This document shows, one piece after another, positions 37,399 through 46,866 of a stretch of 64,000 nucleotides of DNA. The stretch is from contig NZ_JAGIBH010000001.1 in the NCBI RefSeq assembly GCF_017744445.1, positions 1 through 64,000 on the forward strand, read 5' to 3'. The DNA comes from Caulobacter sp. (lineage in GTDB: Bacteria > Pseudomonadota > Alphaproteobacteria > Caulobacterales > Caulobacteraceae). The notes under the pieces were generated by a model. The model ran no database searches and was not told where the DNA came from. It saw only the letters and a program-made list of their open reading frames with translations. The position numbers and the translations under genes are program-made. Every line of letters starts with the position of its first letter. Position 1 is the first letter of the stretch.

Positions 37399-37980
37399 AT
37401 GAAACGCCTGCTCGCCGCCGTGATCGCCGGGGCCGCTCTTTCGGCCGCCGCCGCGCCCGCCTTCGCCGCCGAGGTCGCCTACAAGCTGGACCCGGCCCAT
37501 ACCGAGACCACCTTCACGATCGACCGCTTCGGCTTCACCTCGATCATCGGCATCTTCGCGGCTTCGGAAGGCACGATCTGGCTGGACGAGGCCGCGCCCG
37601 AGAAGTCGCGCGTCGAAGCCACGGTGACCGTCGACAGCCTGCTGACCGCTAACCCGACCCGCGACGAGCACATCAAGGGCGAGCGCTGGCTGAACGCCGC
37701 CAAGAGCCCGACCATGACCTTCAAGTCGACCAAGGTCGAAAAGACGGGTGACACGACCGCCAAGGTCACCGGCGACCTGACCATCATGGGCGTGACCCAG
37801 CCGGCCGTGCTGGACGTCAAGCTGAACAAGATCGGCACGGCGCCCAACAACCAGAAGAAGCAGGCCGGCTTCACCATCACCGGCCAGATCAGCCGCAAGG
37901 CCTTCGGCAGCGCCGGCGCGGCCGGGGTGATCGGGGATGCGGTGAACATCCGGATCGAGACGCTGGCGGTGGCGCAGTAA
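37399..37980 (+). CDS. YceI-family periplasmic protein
   Basis: 193 residues with signal MKRLLAAVIAGAALSAAAAPAFA. Lipocalin-like YceI barrel: YKLDPAHTETTFTIDRFGFTSIIGIFAASEGTIWLDEAAPEKSRVEATV, then GERWLNAAKSPTMTFKSTKVE and GVTQPAVLDVKLN. YceI proteins bind isoprenoid-type lipids in the periplasm. GGAGGGAAGCCCC precedes the ATG. Confidence 0.92.
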   Translation: MKRLLAAVIAGAALSAAAAPAFAAEVAYKLDPAHTETTFTIDRFGFTSIIGIFAASEGTIWLDEAAPEKSRVEATVTVDSLLTANPTRDEHIKGERWLNAAKSPTMTFKSTKVEKTGDTTAKVTGDLTIMGVTQPAVLDVKLNKIGTAPNNQKKQAGFTITGQISRKAFGSAGAAGVIGDAVNIRIETLAVAQ

Positions 37981-38078
37981 CCCTGGATCTCCACCCAGCA
38001 TGGCGCGGTGGGACTGTCGCGCCATGTCGGGTTGTGTAAGCTCGGCCTTGGAAGACACGATCCGGGTCGAGGGGGACC

Positions 38079-39557
38079 ATGAAGCTTTCCATCGGTGGCG
38101 CGCTCATCGCCGCCCTGGCTCTGGCCGCGCCGGTCGCGGCCAAGGCCCAATCCGACGCCGTCTGGTGGATCTGCGCGGATGAGATCAAGGTCTCGTCCGG
38201 CGTGGCGTCGGCCGGCGGGCTGATGCCGGCTCTCAAGCGGATCCAGAACGACAACATCTACACCGCGATCTTCCAGACCCCGCGGTCGGAAATCGGCCAG
38301 GCCGAAGCCTACGCCCAGCGGTTCCATGCTCACCTGGACCAGACGAGCGGCCATGCGATGGACGGCAGCATGTTGCGCTGCGTCCCAGAGGCCGAGGCCA
38401 AGGTCCGCCAGCTTCGCGAGGCGTTGGAGCAGGACCGCTACATCGGCTACAGCGGCGCGGGCGGGATCACCATCAAGAGCACCGTGATCGACGTGGACTG
38501 GAGGCCGGAGGCCGCCAAGCCGCCCGAGCCGATCAAGGCGTCCGCCGCCCAAGCGCTGGACGCCAAGGTCGAGGACCTGACGCCCCAGGCCGCCAAGCTG
38601 ATCGGCCTGACTGGCGGTGGGGCCATGATCGCTTCGGTCGAACCCGACGGCGCGGCGGCCAAGGCCGGCCTGAAAGATCTAGACGTCATCACCGAGATCT
38701 CCGGTCAGCCGGTGGCCAACGCCGCTGACCTGGCGATGATCGCCGCCAAGCTGCGCGTGGGCTTCAACGCCCCCATCCGCGTCTGGCGCGACAAGGCGAT
38801 GATCGACCTGACGGTGGCGATCCCCATGCCGGCCTCGCTGCCGCCCGCCGCGACGGCGTTGGCGCAGCCGGCCAAGCCCCCGGCGCTCAGGCTCGGCATG
38901 ACCTATGGCCCGGCCTTCGAGGACCTGAGGAAGATCGTCGGCGACATCCCGACCTCTGGCGCCTTTGTCTCGCGGGTCTTCCCCGGCGGTCCGGCCGACC
39001 TGGCCGGGATCAAGCCGCTGGACGTGATCGTCAGTATTCGCGACACGCCGATCGAGACGCAGGAGGGCTTGAAGGCGGCTGTCGTCGCGCTGCCGGAGGG
39101 GCCATCGACCCTCAAGGTCTGGCGCAGCGGCGTCGTAAAGGACCTGACGATCGATCTGCGGGCCGACCGGGCCTGGCCTGATCCGGTCGATCCTGGTCCC
39201 TACGACCCGGTCGCGGCCCGCCCAGGGGTCTGCATGAACCGGGTGCAGAACATCGGGAAGGAGCCGGCCATGCGGCGTTCGGAAATCTGGCCCGTCGATC
39301 ATCCCGAAGACGAGGCCGCGCGACTGGCGGCCCTCGGACAGTTCATCGCGGCCGTGCAGGTGTCTGATCCGACGTTTCCGACCAAGCCGCAGAAGGTCAA
39401 TTGCGGCGCGGCGCAGGAGGGCGTCAGCTGGTGCGCCACTTATGAGAAGCGGGGCTATTTCGCCGGCGTGTTCTGCGGCAACGACCTGGCGCGCTTGATC
39501 GAGAAGTACACCCCCGACAGCGACCGCCTCGTCGCCTGGCGACCGGCGCGGCCTTAG
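38079..39557 (+). CDS. Secreted protein with two PDZ domains and no protease domain
   Basis: 492 residues with signal MKLSIGGALIAALALAAPVAAKAQ. The first PDZ-like unit is around residues 165-255 (VEDLTPQAAKLIGLTGGGAMIASVEPDGAAAKAGLKDLDVITEISGQPV) and the second around 270-370 (GAFVSRVFPGGPADLAGIKPLDVIVSIRDTPI). No trypsin-like GNSGG is present, so it cannot be a DegP-type protease. The C-terminus has cysteines (PGVCMNR, VNCGAAQEGVSWCATYEKRG). Probably a periplasmic peptide- or protein-binding factor. Confidence 0.78.
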   Translation: MKLSIGGALIAALALAAPVAAKAQSDAVWWICADEIKVSSGVASAGGLMPALKRIQNDNIYTAIFQTPRSEIGQAEAYAQRFHAHLDQTSGHAMDGSMLRCVPEAEAKVRQLREALEQDRYIGYSGAGGITIKSTVIDVDWRPEAAKPPEPIKASAAQALDAKVEDLTPQAAKLIGLTGGGAMIASVEPDGAAAKAGLKDLDVITEISGQPVANAADLAMIAAKLRVGFNAPIRVWRDKAMIDLTVAIPMPASLPPAATALAQPAKPPALRLGMTYGPAFEDLRKIVGDIPTSGAFVSRVFPGGPADLAGIKPLDVIVSIRDTPIETQEGLKAAVVALPEGPSTLKVWRSGVVKDLTIDLRADRAWPDPVDPGPYDPVAARPGVCMNRVQNIGKEPAMRRSEIWPVDHPEDEAARLAALGQFIAAVQVSDPTFPTKPQKVNCGAAQEGVSWCATYEKRGYFAGVFCGNDLARLIEKYTPDSDRLVAWRPARP

Positions 39558-40363
39558 GACAGCACAAATACCGGGCCCCAAGCCACCTGGTAGCGGTGCT
39601 CCCCTGACGACAGGTGCGGGCGCAGTTGCCAAGCTCCCGGTTGCAGTACGCTGGGCGGGCGGCCTTCGACATAGGTCGTGGTCAGCACCTCGCCGCCGGG
39701 CTCGGAGACCGAGAACTGGCGGATGGTCGGGTTGGCGTTCGAGAGGGCGCGAGCGATCTCGTCGGACGATCCTACGCGCAGCGGGGCCGGGCCGGGCAGG
39801 CGGGCGGCGACCTCGGCATAGGCGCCGACGGCGATGACGCGCGGCCCCTGGCGCAGGACGCCGTAACCCACATGGGTGAAGCCCGGCTGCAGCAGGTTGG
39901 CGCGGTGGCCGGGGCTGGTGCGCCACTGGTTCATGATCTGGTCGGGGCGCACCGCGCCGGCGGCGTTGCGGCGCATGGCGATGTTCTCGCCCGGCGCGCC
40001 GACCAGGTCGCGGGCCAGCAGGCCGACGCGGCCCGCGGCGGAATAGCCCTCGCGCGTGATGTGGTCGAAGACGCCGGTGACGGCCATGTCGGCGGCATGG
40101 GCGCGGGCGGCGCGGGTCAGGCCGGCGTCGAAGGCCAGCGGGGCGGGGCCTTCGCGGCGACGGATCAGGTTGTTGAGGTCCAGCAGGGTCTCTTCGAACT
40201 CGGGATCGAAGTCGCCGCCGGGCGGATCGTCCAGCAGCCCGCGCAGACGGCGCTCATAGGCCATCCAGGGCTGCGGCGGGGCGGCCCAAGCGGGCGTCGA
40301 GCCAGGCGTCGCGGCGAGGGCGAGGCCGCCGGCCAGCAGGGTTCTTCGCGCGATCGATCTCAT
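39554..40363 (-). CDS. Tat-exported CAP/SCP domain protein
   Basis: 269 residues. MRSIARRTLLAGGLALAATP has a twin-arginine motif. The CAP domain spans ~55-185: LLDLNNLIRRREGPAPLAFDAGLTRAARAHAADMAVTGVFDHITREGYSAAGRVGL, GENIAM, and WRTSPGHRANLLQPGFTHVGYGV. Cavity His and Glu residues are in the usual places. The C-terminal ~70 residues look like an added beta domain. Overlaps the PDZ gene stop by 4 nt. Confidence 0.9.
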   Translation of the reverse strand: MRSIARRTLLAGGLALAATPGSTPAWAAPPQPWMAYERRLRGLLDDPPGGDFDPEFEETLLDLNNLIRRREGPAPLAFDAGLTRAARAHAADMAVTGVFDHITREGYSAAGRVGLLARDLVGAPGENIAMRRNAAGAVRPDQIMNQWRTSPGHRANLLQPGFTHVGYGVLRQGPRVIAVGAYAEVAARLPGPAPLRVGSSDEIARALSNANPTIRQFSVSEPGGEVLTTTYVEGRPPSVLQPGAWQLRPHLSSGEHRYQVAWGPVFVLS

Positions 40364-40416
40364 TCCATCTCCAAGGACGCATTGACACTGGGCCTTCGGA
40401 ACCAGACCTAAGGCGC

Positions 40417-40977
40417 ATGCGTCCTGTCCGTTCCCTATGGCTGGCCGGCCCCGAGGCCTGGCTCCCCGATTCCGAAGCCCAGGCGGCCCGTCAGCGGGCC
40501 TTGTGCCTGGATGCCGGCCTTGAGCCCCTGATCCCGGCCCGCATGCCGCCCGGCGAGGGCGGCGACGAGCTGGAAGCCCGGCAGTTCTACGCCGGCCGCA
40601 TGGCGCAATTGCGCCAGGCCGACGCGGCGGTGATCAACCTGACGCCATTCCGCGGCCCCACCGCCGACACCGCCACGGTGTTCGAGGCCGGGGTGCTGGC
40701 CGGGCTGGGCCGACCGACCTTCGCCTATCTGAACGTCACCAGCGAGATCCACGCCGAATATGTGGCTCGCGTCGACTCGATCCTGGGCGCGACCCTGGAC
40801 GAGAACCACGTGTGGCGCGACGGCGACGGCTGCGTGATCGAAGACCACGGCCTGCCCGAGACGGTCATGCTGTGGGGCGAGGCGAGGCGGCTGTTCGTGA
40901 TCGTCACCGAGGATCCGCTGCGGGATCTGACGGGCCTGGAGCTGTGTCTGCAGGCGTTGGCGCTGTACGCGGAGTAG
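40417..40977 (+). CDS. Nucleoside 2-deoxyribosyltransferase-like protein
   Basis: 186 residues. SLWLAGPEAWLPDSEAQAARQRALCLDAG is the nucleotide-binding start and DAAVINLTPFRGPTADTATVFEAGVLAGLGRPTFAYLN carries the conserved D-x-x-x-A-N/x-L-x-P-F-R-G...E-x-G catalytic Glu signature. It may swap bases on deoxynucleosides or hydrolyse unusual deoxynucleotides. Divergent from the CAP gene. Confidence 0.88.
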   Translation: MRPVRSLWLAGPEAWLPDSEAQAARQRALCLDAGLEPLIPARMPPGEGGDELEARQFYAGRMAQLRQADAAVINLTPFRGPTADTATVFEAGVLAGLGRPTFAYLNVTSEIHAEYVARVDSILGATLDENHVWRDGDGCVIEDHGLPETVMLWGEARRLFVIVTEDPLRDLTGLELCLQALALYAE

Positions 40978-40995
40978 CGACTCCCTTTCTTTGAA

Positions 40996-41130
40996 CCCCT
41001 CTCTCATGGAGAGAGGGAGGGGCCCGCCGCGAAGCGGTGGGAGGGTGAGTGGGTACGCCGGCAGACGGCGTGCCGGCACTCCGTCGAGCTCCGTAACCAC
41101 TCACCCCAACCCTCTCTCTAAGAGAGGGAG
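40996..41130. repeat. Composite inverted palindromic repeat, family A copy 2
   Basis: CCCTCTCTC-ATG-GAGAGAGGG then AGGGGCCC and GGGAGGGTGAGTGG at the left, CCACTCACCCC and CCCTCTCTCTAAGAGAGGG at the right, closely matching 20725-20933 but with a different middle (ACGCCGGCAGACGGCGTGCC). Confidence 0.75.
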
Positions 41131-41184
41131 CTTTATGGGGATTGGGCACGCTCAGTGCTCGGAATTCACGGCGCCGAATCCAGC

Positions 41185-41207
41185 AAAATCAACAGCTTGT
41201 CGATTTT
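41185..41207. repeat. Near-perfect inverted repeat in gene-free region
   Basis: AAAATCAACA and TGTCGATTTT pair over 10 positions with one mismatch around GCT. It ends in TTTT, so it may be a weak terminator for plus-strand transcripts or a protein site. AT-rich for this chromosome. Confidence 0.35.
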
Positions 41208-41429
41208 ACGCGCCTTCGAATGATCCGCGCCAAAATCCACCGCACAATCATAGCCATCCCTGTCGCGGGGGAGGGCGTTTGGATCCGGCCCAAAACGGCG
41301 GCGGGGCTAGGTTGAGCGGGGCCGCTGGCGGTTCCCGGTCGTTAGAAGGTTGTCGCATCCTCCAAGAGGATTGGCGGGCGGCTAGGCAGCGCCGGGATCA
41401 AGGCCGACAGCGGATCGACAGGGCGGTGA

Positions 41430-41640
41430 TCGTATAAGCCGCCTATCGTGGATCGCCGAGCTGGAGACGGAAGAGCCGATCCAGTTGGTCCACGCCCGTC
41501 CGGGGGTAATGGACGCCCGAGCAGATAACGCTCACGCCGGCCATCCTCACGGCAGAGAACAGCCTGGCGGAGCGGTAAGCGAGCCGAAACACAAACAAAC
41601 CTTACGGTCTCCGGGTTCGCCCGGCCGCTCCGTCGCCTCC
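41430..41640. ncRNA. Candidate structured RNA, family and strand not identified
   Basis: The 718-bp gap 40978-41695 has no convincing gene beyond the family A repeat. Within it, several stems are visible: GGATCG/CGATCC around 41450-41482, GTCCA/TGGAC, GAGC-AGATAAC-GCTC, GTAAG/CTTAC closing an A-rich loop (GAAACACAAACAAAC), CCGGG-TTCG-CCCGG, and an outer GGAGCGG/CCGCTCC. TATAAG at 41433 could be part of a plus-strand promoter. It shows no SRP RNA, RNase P RNA or tRNA signature. 6S RNA is one possibility but not shown. Confidence 0.3.
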
Positions 41641-41656
41641 CCACACACCTTCAGCG

Positions 41657-41679
41657 GCTCGCCGCGTGAAGCGGCGAGC
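41657..41679. terminator. Strong hairpin after the methyltransferase gene
   Basis: GCTCGCCGC-GTGAA-GCGGCGAGC, a 9-bp GC stem between the candidate RNA and the stop of the convergent minus-strand gene. No long T-run on either side, so it may be a processing or bidirectional stop structure. Confidence 0.4.
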
Positions 41680-41695
41680 ACATGCCCGACGTGCA

Positions 41696-42439
41696 TCACC
41701 AGTCCAGCGCCGCTTCCCCGCGCAGAATCGCTTCGGCCGCCGCCGCGTGCTTGCCGCCCTCGCGGTCATGCAGAACCAGTGGCGGCAGCAAAACCAGCGG
41801 CGCCTTGCCGGTCTTGATCGCCCGCACGATCACCCGCTTGGCCGGGGCGTCGGCGAACGGCGCCACCGGGCGGATGCGGAACGAGCCGGCCTTTGGGGCC
41901 AGGGCGCCGAGGATGTCGGCCAGGCGGTCGGCGCGGTGGATGATGGTGATCGTTCCGCCTTCGCGCACGGCCTTCAGGCAGAAGCCGGTCCAGGCGGCCA
42001 GGCCCCCGTCGGCCATCCAGGCGCCGCTCTTGGCCGGGGCGGGGGCGCGCAGGGCCTGCGGATCGTCGAAGAACGGGGGATTGGTCATCACCGCATCGAA
42101 CGCCGGCAGGCCCAGGGCCCGGAAACCCGCCTCGATATCGCCCTGGGCGATGGCGACTCGGTCGTCGAGCGCGTTCAGCGCCGCGTTCTCGACGGCGAGG
42201 CTCGCGGCGACGGAATCACGCTCCACCCCCTGGAAGATCGCCCCCGGCCGGCGAGTCGCGGCGGCCAGCAGGGCGCCGCCGACGCCGCAGCCGGCCTCGA
42301 TCACACGCTGGCCGGGCAGGGCGTCGCAGGCCGCCGCCAGCAGCGCCGCATCCATGCCAGCCCTGTATCCGTCGGGCCTTTGGCGCAGTCGTACACGACC
42401 TCCCAGAACCCGATCCTCGGTAACGCCCGTATCGTCCAA
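41696..42439 (-). CDS. TrmN6/YfiC-like adenine N6-methyltransferase
   Basis: 247 residues. Motif I is VIEAGCGVGGALLAAA and the catalytic NPPF occurs in FDAVMTNPPFFDDP, the hallmark of N6-adenine methyltransferases. LGGRVRLRQRPDGYRAGMDAALLAA is the start typical of tRNA1(Val) m6A37 methyltransferase-type proteins. The RNA substrate is inferred from the family. Divergent from the polyprenyl synthase gene. Confidence 0.88.
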   Translation of the reverse strand: MDDTGVTEDRVLGGRVRLRQRPDGYRAGMDAALLAAACDALPGQRVIEAGCGVGGALLAAATRRPGAIFQGVERDSVAASLAVENAALNALDDRVAIAQGDIEAGFRALGLPAFDAVMTNPPFFDDPQALRAPAPAKSGAWMADGGLAAWTGFCLKAVREGGTITIIHRADRLADILGALAPKAGSFRIRPVAPFADAPAKRVIVRAIKTGKAPLVLLPPLVLHDREGGKHAAAAEAILRGEAALDW

Positions 42440-42531
42440 TGCTTTCTAGGCCTTGTGCTCGCCTTGACCGTGACCTATCCCGCCACCATTGTCCCTCGCA
42501 ATGGTTCGTGGGGGGCCGGCCAAAGGAGACG

Positions 42532-43548
42532 ATGGTTTTGGACGCAGCGGCAGCGACCCTCCCCCGGAAGACGGGCTCGGTGGATCGTCTCGTGCGCCTC
42601 GCCGAGGCCGACATGAAGGGCGTCAACGCCCTGATCACCGATCGCATGCAGAGCGACGTGCCGATCATCCCGGCCCTGGCCGAGCACCTGATCGCCGCCG
42701 GCGGCAAGCGCCTGCGCCCGCTGCTGACCGTGGCCGCCGCCCGCCTGGCAGGCTCTGACAACGACCACTGCCTGAAGCTGGCCTCGGCCGTCGAGTTCAT
42801 CCACACCGCCACCCTGCTTCACGACGACGTGGTCGATGGCAGCCAGCTGCGCCGCGGCAAGGTCGCCGCGCACCTGATCTGGGGCGCGGCCCAAAGCGTT
42901 CTCGTGGGCGACTTCCTGTTCGCCCGCGCCTTCGAGCTGATGGTCGAGACCAACTCAATGAAGGCGCTGGAGATCCTGGCCCGCGCCAGCCGCGTCATCG
43001 CCGAGGGCGAGGTGCTGCAGCTGATGCGCAGCCACGACCTGAACCTGTCGCAGGCCGTCTATCTGGAGATCATCCAGGCCAAGACCGCCGAGCTGTTCGC
43101 CGCCGCTTCCGAGGCCGGCGCGGTCTCGGCCGGCGTCGACAAGGACAAGACCGAGGCGCTCAAGGCCTACGGCCTGAACCTCGGCCTGGCCTTCCAGCTG
43201 GTCGACGACGCCCTGGACTACGGGGGCACGACCGAGGCCCTGGGCAAGAACGCCGGCGACGATTTCCGCGAAGGCAAGGCCACCCTGCCGCTGCTGCTGG
43301 CCATCGCCCGCTCGGGTCCCCGCGAGGCCGAGTTCTGGGAGCGCGCCGTGGGCCGCCGCGAGCAGACCGAGGCCGACTTCCGCCGCGCTCGCGAGCTGAT
43401 CATCGGCACGGGCGCCCTGGACGCCACCCTGGACCTGGCCACCGACTATGCCGACAAGGCCAAGGCGGCGCTGGCGATCTTCCCGGCCAATGACTGGCGC
43501 GGCGCGCTGGAAGACCTGGCCGACTTCGCCGTCAGCCGCAGGGCCTAG
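42532..43548 (+). CDS. Polyprenyl (octaprenyl-type) diphosphate synthase
   Basis: 338 residues. Builds the side chain of ubiquinone from FPP and IPP. The first aspartate motif is in TATLLHDDVVDGSQLRRG, the second in FQLVDDALDYGG, with GGKRLRPLL upstream. AAAGGAG sits before ATG 42532. A membrane-protein gene follows with no gap. IspB is the nearest familiar name; chain length cannot be read. Confidence 0.93.
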   Translation: MVLDAAAATLPRKTGSVDRLVRLAEADMKGVNALITDRMQSDVPIIPALAEHLIAAGGKRLRPLLTVAAARLAGSDNDHCLKLASAVEFIHTATLLHDDVVDGSQLRRGKVAAHLIWGAAQSVLVGDFLFARAFELMVETNSMKALEILARASRVIAEGEVLQLMRSHDLNLSQAVYLEIIQAKTAELFAAASEAGAVSAGVDKDKTEALKAYGLNLGLAFQLVDDALDYGGTTEALGKNAGDDFREGKATLPLLLAIARSGPREAEFWERAVGRREQTEADFRRARELIIGTGALDATLDLATDYADKAKAALAIFPANDWRGALEDLADFAVSRRA

Positions 43549-44142
43549 ATGTTCAAGCGGAAGGCTTCTCCCAAGGGGCTTCCCCCCGTCGCGCCGGGCG
43601 AGCGCCTGCCGCGGCTGCAGACCATCATCGCCACCTCGCCGGAAAACCCTGGCGGCGACCCCAACATCCGCCCGCACGAGGCTGGCGAGGCCGCCGGCAA
43701 GGTGATCGGCGGCGGCCTGGGCGTGCTGGTCGGCGGACTGCTGATCATCCTGATGTTGGGGCCGATCCTATGGGCGCCGCTCTGGGCGGGCCTGCGGGCC
43801 GCGCGCTTCGTGCCGGGTCCCTGGTGGACGTGGGTGGCGGGCCTGGCCGCTGGCGGCGCGGCGGCTTTCGCCCAGACCGTGCTGCTGGTCCAGCGCAGCC
43901 CGATCCTGCGGTATCCGATCGTGGCCCTGTTCGCCCTGATCTGGGTCGGCGGGCTGTGGCTGGAATTCACCTCGCCGCGTCATGACTGGATCACGACCGC
44001 CCCGACCCTGCACATGCCGGGCCCCTGGTCCTGGGCCCTGATCGGCGTGGGAACGGTGATCTATGCCGGGATCTATCTCCTGGCCCTGGCGCCGATCGGC
44101 AGGAGCCGCTGGGCCAAGCGGTGGCAGCTGATCAAGGCGTGA
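43549..44142 (+). CDS. Integral membrane protein
   Basis: 197 residues. A polar N-terminus of ~50 residues (NPGGDPNIRPHEAGEAAGK) precedes about four membrane helices. The ATG immediately follows the polyprenyl synthase TAG, suggesting one transcript and translational coupling. No family recognised. Confidence 0.65.
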   Translation: MFKRKASPKGLPPVAPGERLPRLQTIIATSPENPGGDPNIRPHEAGEAAGKVIGGGLGVLVGGLLIILMLGPILWAPLWAGLRAARFVPGPWWTWVAGLAAGGAAAFAQTVLLVQRSPILRYPIVALFALIWVGGLWLEFTSPRHDWITTAPTLHMPGPWSWALIGVGTVIYAGIYLLALAPIGRSRWAKRWQLIKA

Positions 44143-44235
44143 CCCGAGCACGGGTGAAATCGCCGTAATGGCCTTCACAACGGGGCAGGGCGGGGCCACG
44201 TCTGGGGCCTGATCTTCTTGGGGCTGTAAGGACAA

Positions 44236-44622
44236 ATGATCCGCTTCATCCTGAACGTTCTGTGGTTCATCTGCGGCGGCCTGCCGCTGGCCTTCGGCTG
44301 GTTCGTCGCGGGGCTGATCCTGGCGATCACCATCGTCGGCCTGCCCTATACCCTGGCGGCCTGGCGCATCGCCGGCTTCGCGCTCTGGCCGTTCGGCAAG
44401 GAGATCGTCCGCCGCGAGACGGGCCTGGCCTCCGGTCCGCTGGGCGGGGTGCTGAACGTGATCTGGTTCATCCTGGCCGGTTGGTGGCTGGCCGTGGGCC
44501 ACCTGATCATCGCCTTCTGGGAAGCCGTCACCATCATCGGCATCCCGTTCGCCATCAAGGACCTGCAACTGGCCCAGATCGCCCTGGCCCCGATCGGTCA
44601 GGACGTGCGGCGGGTCGACTAG
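44236..44622 (+). CDS. YccF-family inner-membrane protein
   Basis: 128 residues. MIRFILNVLWFICGGLPLAFGWFVAGLILAITIVGLPYTLAAWRIAGFALWPFGKEIV and a second similar half (LNVIWFILAGWWLAVGHLIIAFWEAVTIIGIPFAIKDLQLAQIALAPIG) are the internal duplication typical of YccF. Function unknown. Its TAG overlaps the stop of the convergent GNAT gene. Confidence 0.88.
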   Translation: MIRFILNVLWFICGGLPLAFGWFVAGLILAITIVGLPYTLAAWRIAGFALWPFGKEIVRRETGLASGPLGGVLNVIWFILAGWWLAVGHLIIAFWEAVTIIGIPFAIKDLQLAQIALAPIGQDVRRVD

Positions 44623-45059
44623 AACGAACGCCGCATCACGTGCGTCCACGGCCCGCTGGCGTCCGCCGCGAACCCCTGCGCCTCCCAGAACGGCGCGGCG
44701 GCTTCGGAGGCCCTGGCGTTGACCGTGAGCAGGCCGACGCTGTCGAAGCCCTCGTGGATCAGGGCCGAGGCGAGGGCGGTCGCCACCCCTCGGCGACGCA
44801 TCGCAGGGCGGATGTAGAAACGACGCAGGCGGCGCGCCGGTTCGGAGGACTCGGGCTCGACGCTCAAGGCGCCGACGCCCGCCAGTTCTCCGGCCAGGAA
44901 CGCGACGAGGATCGCCTCGCCGTCGTCCTGGAAGCGTGCGCCCTTCGCCCAGTCCTCGGCGAGGAGGCCCATGTTGCGCACGCCTTCGCCGGAGGCCTCG
45001 GCGACCAGGTCGTCGAAGCCGTCCGGCAGTTCGTCGAACAGACGAACCAGCTGGAGCAT
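44619..45059 (-). CDS. GNAT-family N-acetyltransferase
   Basis: 146 residues. RRFYIRPAMRRRGVATALASALIHEGF is the acetyl-CoA pyrophosphate loop (RxxGxA variant), then LLTVNARASEAAAPFWEAQGFAADASGPWTHVMRR. Starts at ATG 45059, sharing one base with the fumC stop (TGATG), so it is coupled to fumC. Substrate unknown. Confidence 0.85.
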   Translation of the reverse strand: MLQLVRLFDELPDGFDDLVAEASGEGVRNMGLLAEDWAKGARFQDDGEAILVAFLAGELAGVGALSVEPESSEPARRLRRFYIRPAMRRRGVATALASALIHEGFDSVGLLTVNARASEAAAPFWEAQGFAADASGPWTHVMRRSF

Positions 45060-46450
45060 CAGCCCGGCGAGACCATCTTTTCCGGGCGGACGTACTGGTC
45101 GAACTCTTCGTTCGTCAGATAGCCGCCGCCGACGGCTTCCTCGCGCAGCGTGGTGCCGTTCTTGTGGGCCGTCTTGGCGATCTTGGCGCAGGCGTCGTAG
45201 CCCAGGCGGCCGTTCAGGGCCGTGACCAGCATCAGGCTGTTCTCGACGCCCTTCTTGATGTTGTCGATGCGCGGCTCGATGCCGACCACGCAGTTGTCGG
45301 TGAAGCTGATCGCCGCGTCGGCCAGCAGGCGGACCGACTGCAGGAAGTTGTAGGCCATCACCGGGTTGAAGACGTTCAGCTCGAAGTGGCCTTGCGACCC
45401 GGCGAAGGTCAGGGCGGCGTGGTTGCCGAACACCTGCACGCACACCTGGGTAAGCGCTTCACATTGCGTCGGGTTGACCTTGCCCGGCATGATCGACGAG
45501 CCCGGCTCGTTCTCCGGCAGGGCCAGTTCGCCGAGGCCGGCGCGCGGGCCCGAACCCAGGAAGCGGATGTCGTTGGCGATCTTGAACAGGCTGGCGGCGA
45601 CCGTGTTGATGGCGCCGTGGCTGAAGACCATGGCGTCGTGGGCGGCCAGGGCCTCGAACTTGTTCGGAGCCGTGGTGAACTCCAGGCCGGTGATCGCGGC
45701 GATGGCTTCGGCCACGCCTTCCGCAAAACCGATCGGCGCGTTCAGGCCGGTGCCGACAGCGGTGCCGCCCTGGGCCAGCTGCATCAGCTTGGGCAGGGTG
45801 CTTTCGATGCGCTCGATGCCGTTGGCGACTTGTTGCGTGTAGCCGCCGAACTCCTGGCCCAGGGTCAGGGGCGTGGCGTCCTGCGTGTGCGTGCGGCCGA
45901 TCTTGATGATGTCGGCCCAGGCCTTGGTCTTGGCTTCCAGGGCCGCATGCAGGTGCTTCAGGGCCGGCAGCAGGTCATGGACGATCTGTTCGGCGCAAGC
46001 CACGTGCATGGCCGTCGGATAGGTGTCGTTCGACGACTGGCTCATATTGACGTGGTCGTTCGGGTGGACGGGCTTCTTGCTGCCCATCTCGCCGCCCAGG
46101 ATCTCGATCGCGCGGTTCGAGATCACCTCGTTGGCGTTCATGTTCGACTGGGTGCCCGAGCCGGTCTGCCAGACGACCAGCGGGAAGTGGTCGTTCAGCT
46201 TGCCGTCGATCACTTCGTTGGCGGCCTGGACGATGGCGTCCTTCAGGCCCGCGTCCAGCTTGCCCAGCTTGAAGTTGGTCTCGGCGGCGGCGCGTTTGAC
46301 GATGCCCAGGGCGCGGACGACCGGCAGGGGCTGCTTCTCCCAGCCGATCTTGAAGTTGCCCAGGCTGCGCTGGGCTTGCGCGCCCCAGTAGCGGTCGGCG
46401 GCGACTTCGATGGGGCCGAAGGTGTCGGTCTCGGTGCGCGTGGCGGTCAT
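45059..46450 (-). CDS. fumC: Fumarate hydratase class II
   Basis: 463 residues. Interconverts fumarate and malate in the TCA cycle. The family signature [15 protein letters not shown] with the catalytic Ser loop, the substrate residues [14 protein letters not shown] and [21 protein letters not shown] are all present. ATG 46450 begins [15 protein letters not shown] as in homologues. A GNAT gene follows in the same transcript. Confidence 0.97.
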   Translation of the reverse strand: MTATRTETDTFGPIEVAADRYWGAQAQRSLGNFKIGWEKQPLPVVRALGIVKRAAAETNFKLGKLDAGLKDAIVQAANEVIDGKLNDHFPLVVWQTGSGTQSNMNANEVISNRAIEILGGEMGSKKPVHPNDHVNMSQSSNDTYPTAMHVACAEQIVHDLLPALKHLHAALEAKTKAWADIIKIGRTHTQDATPLTLGQEFGGYTQQVANGIERIESTLPKLMQLAQGGTAVGTGLNAPIGFAEGVAEAIAAITGLEFTTAPNKFEALAAHDAMVFSHGAINTVAASLFKIANDIRFLGSGPRAGLGELALPENEPGSSIMPGKVNPTQCEALTQVCVQVFGNHAALTFAGSQGHFELNVFNPVMAYNFLQSVRLLADAAISFTDNCVVGIEPRIDNIKKGVENSLMLVTALNGRLGYDACAKIAKTAHKNGTTLREEAVGGGYLTNEEFDQYVRPEKMVSPG

Positions 46451-46545
46451 GCGGCGGTCTCCCGGAAAAACGGTCGAGCGGGGTCTAGACCTTGAGCGAC
46501 GGGAGGGCAATGTTCGCAAGCGCGAAGACGCTCCAGGAGGCCCCC

Positions 46546-46866
46546 ATGATCGTGACGACGACCAACGACCTGACCGGCTATCGCATCGTCCAGCACCTGG
46601 GCATGGTGCGCGGCGTCACGGTCCGCTCGCGCAGCGTGATCGGCAATATCGGCGGCGCGGTGCAGTCGATCTTCGGCGGCAATATCACGATCTACACCAA
46701 GCTGGCCGAGACGGCCCGGCAGGAGGCCTACGACCTCTTGGTGCAGCACGCCCAGGAGGTCGGCGCCAACGCCATCCTGGCCATGCGCTACGACGCCAAC
46801 GAGATCATGGAAGGCATCACCGAGGTGCTGGCCTACGGCACGGCCGTGAAGGTCGAGGCGATCTAG
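46546..46866 (+). CDS. UPF0145/YbjQ-family protein
   Basis: 106 residues. [52 protein letters not shown] is the YbjQ core, and [29 protein letters not shown] follows. Forms a pentameric ring in relatives; role unknown. GGAGG is 6 nt before ATG 46546. Confidence 0.93.
   Translation: MIVTTTNDLTGYRIVQHLGMVRGVTVRSRSVIGNIGGAVQSIFGGNITIYTKLAETARQEAYDLLVQHAQEVGANAILAMRYDANEIMEGITEVLAYGTAVKVEAI

Noticed and set aside
41342..41644. 100-codon minus-strand frame in the gene-free region
   Set aside because: Composition resembles random GC-rich translation, no ribosome site, and stem structures fit an RNA better.
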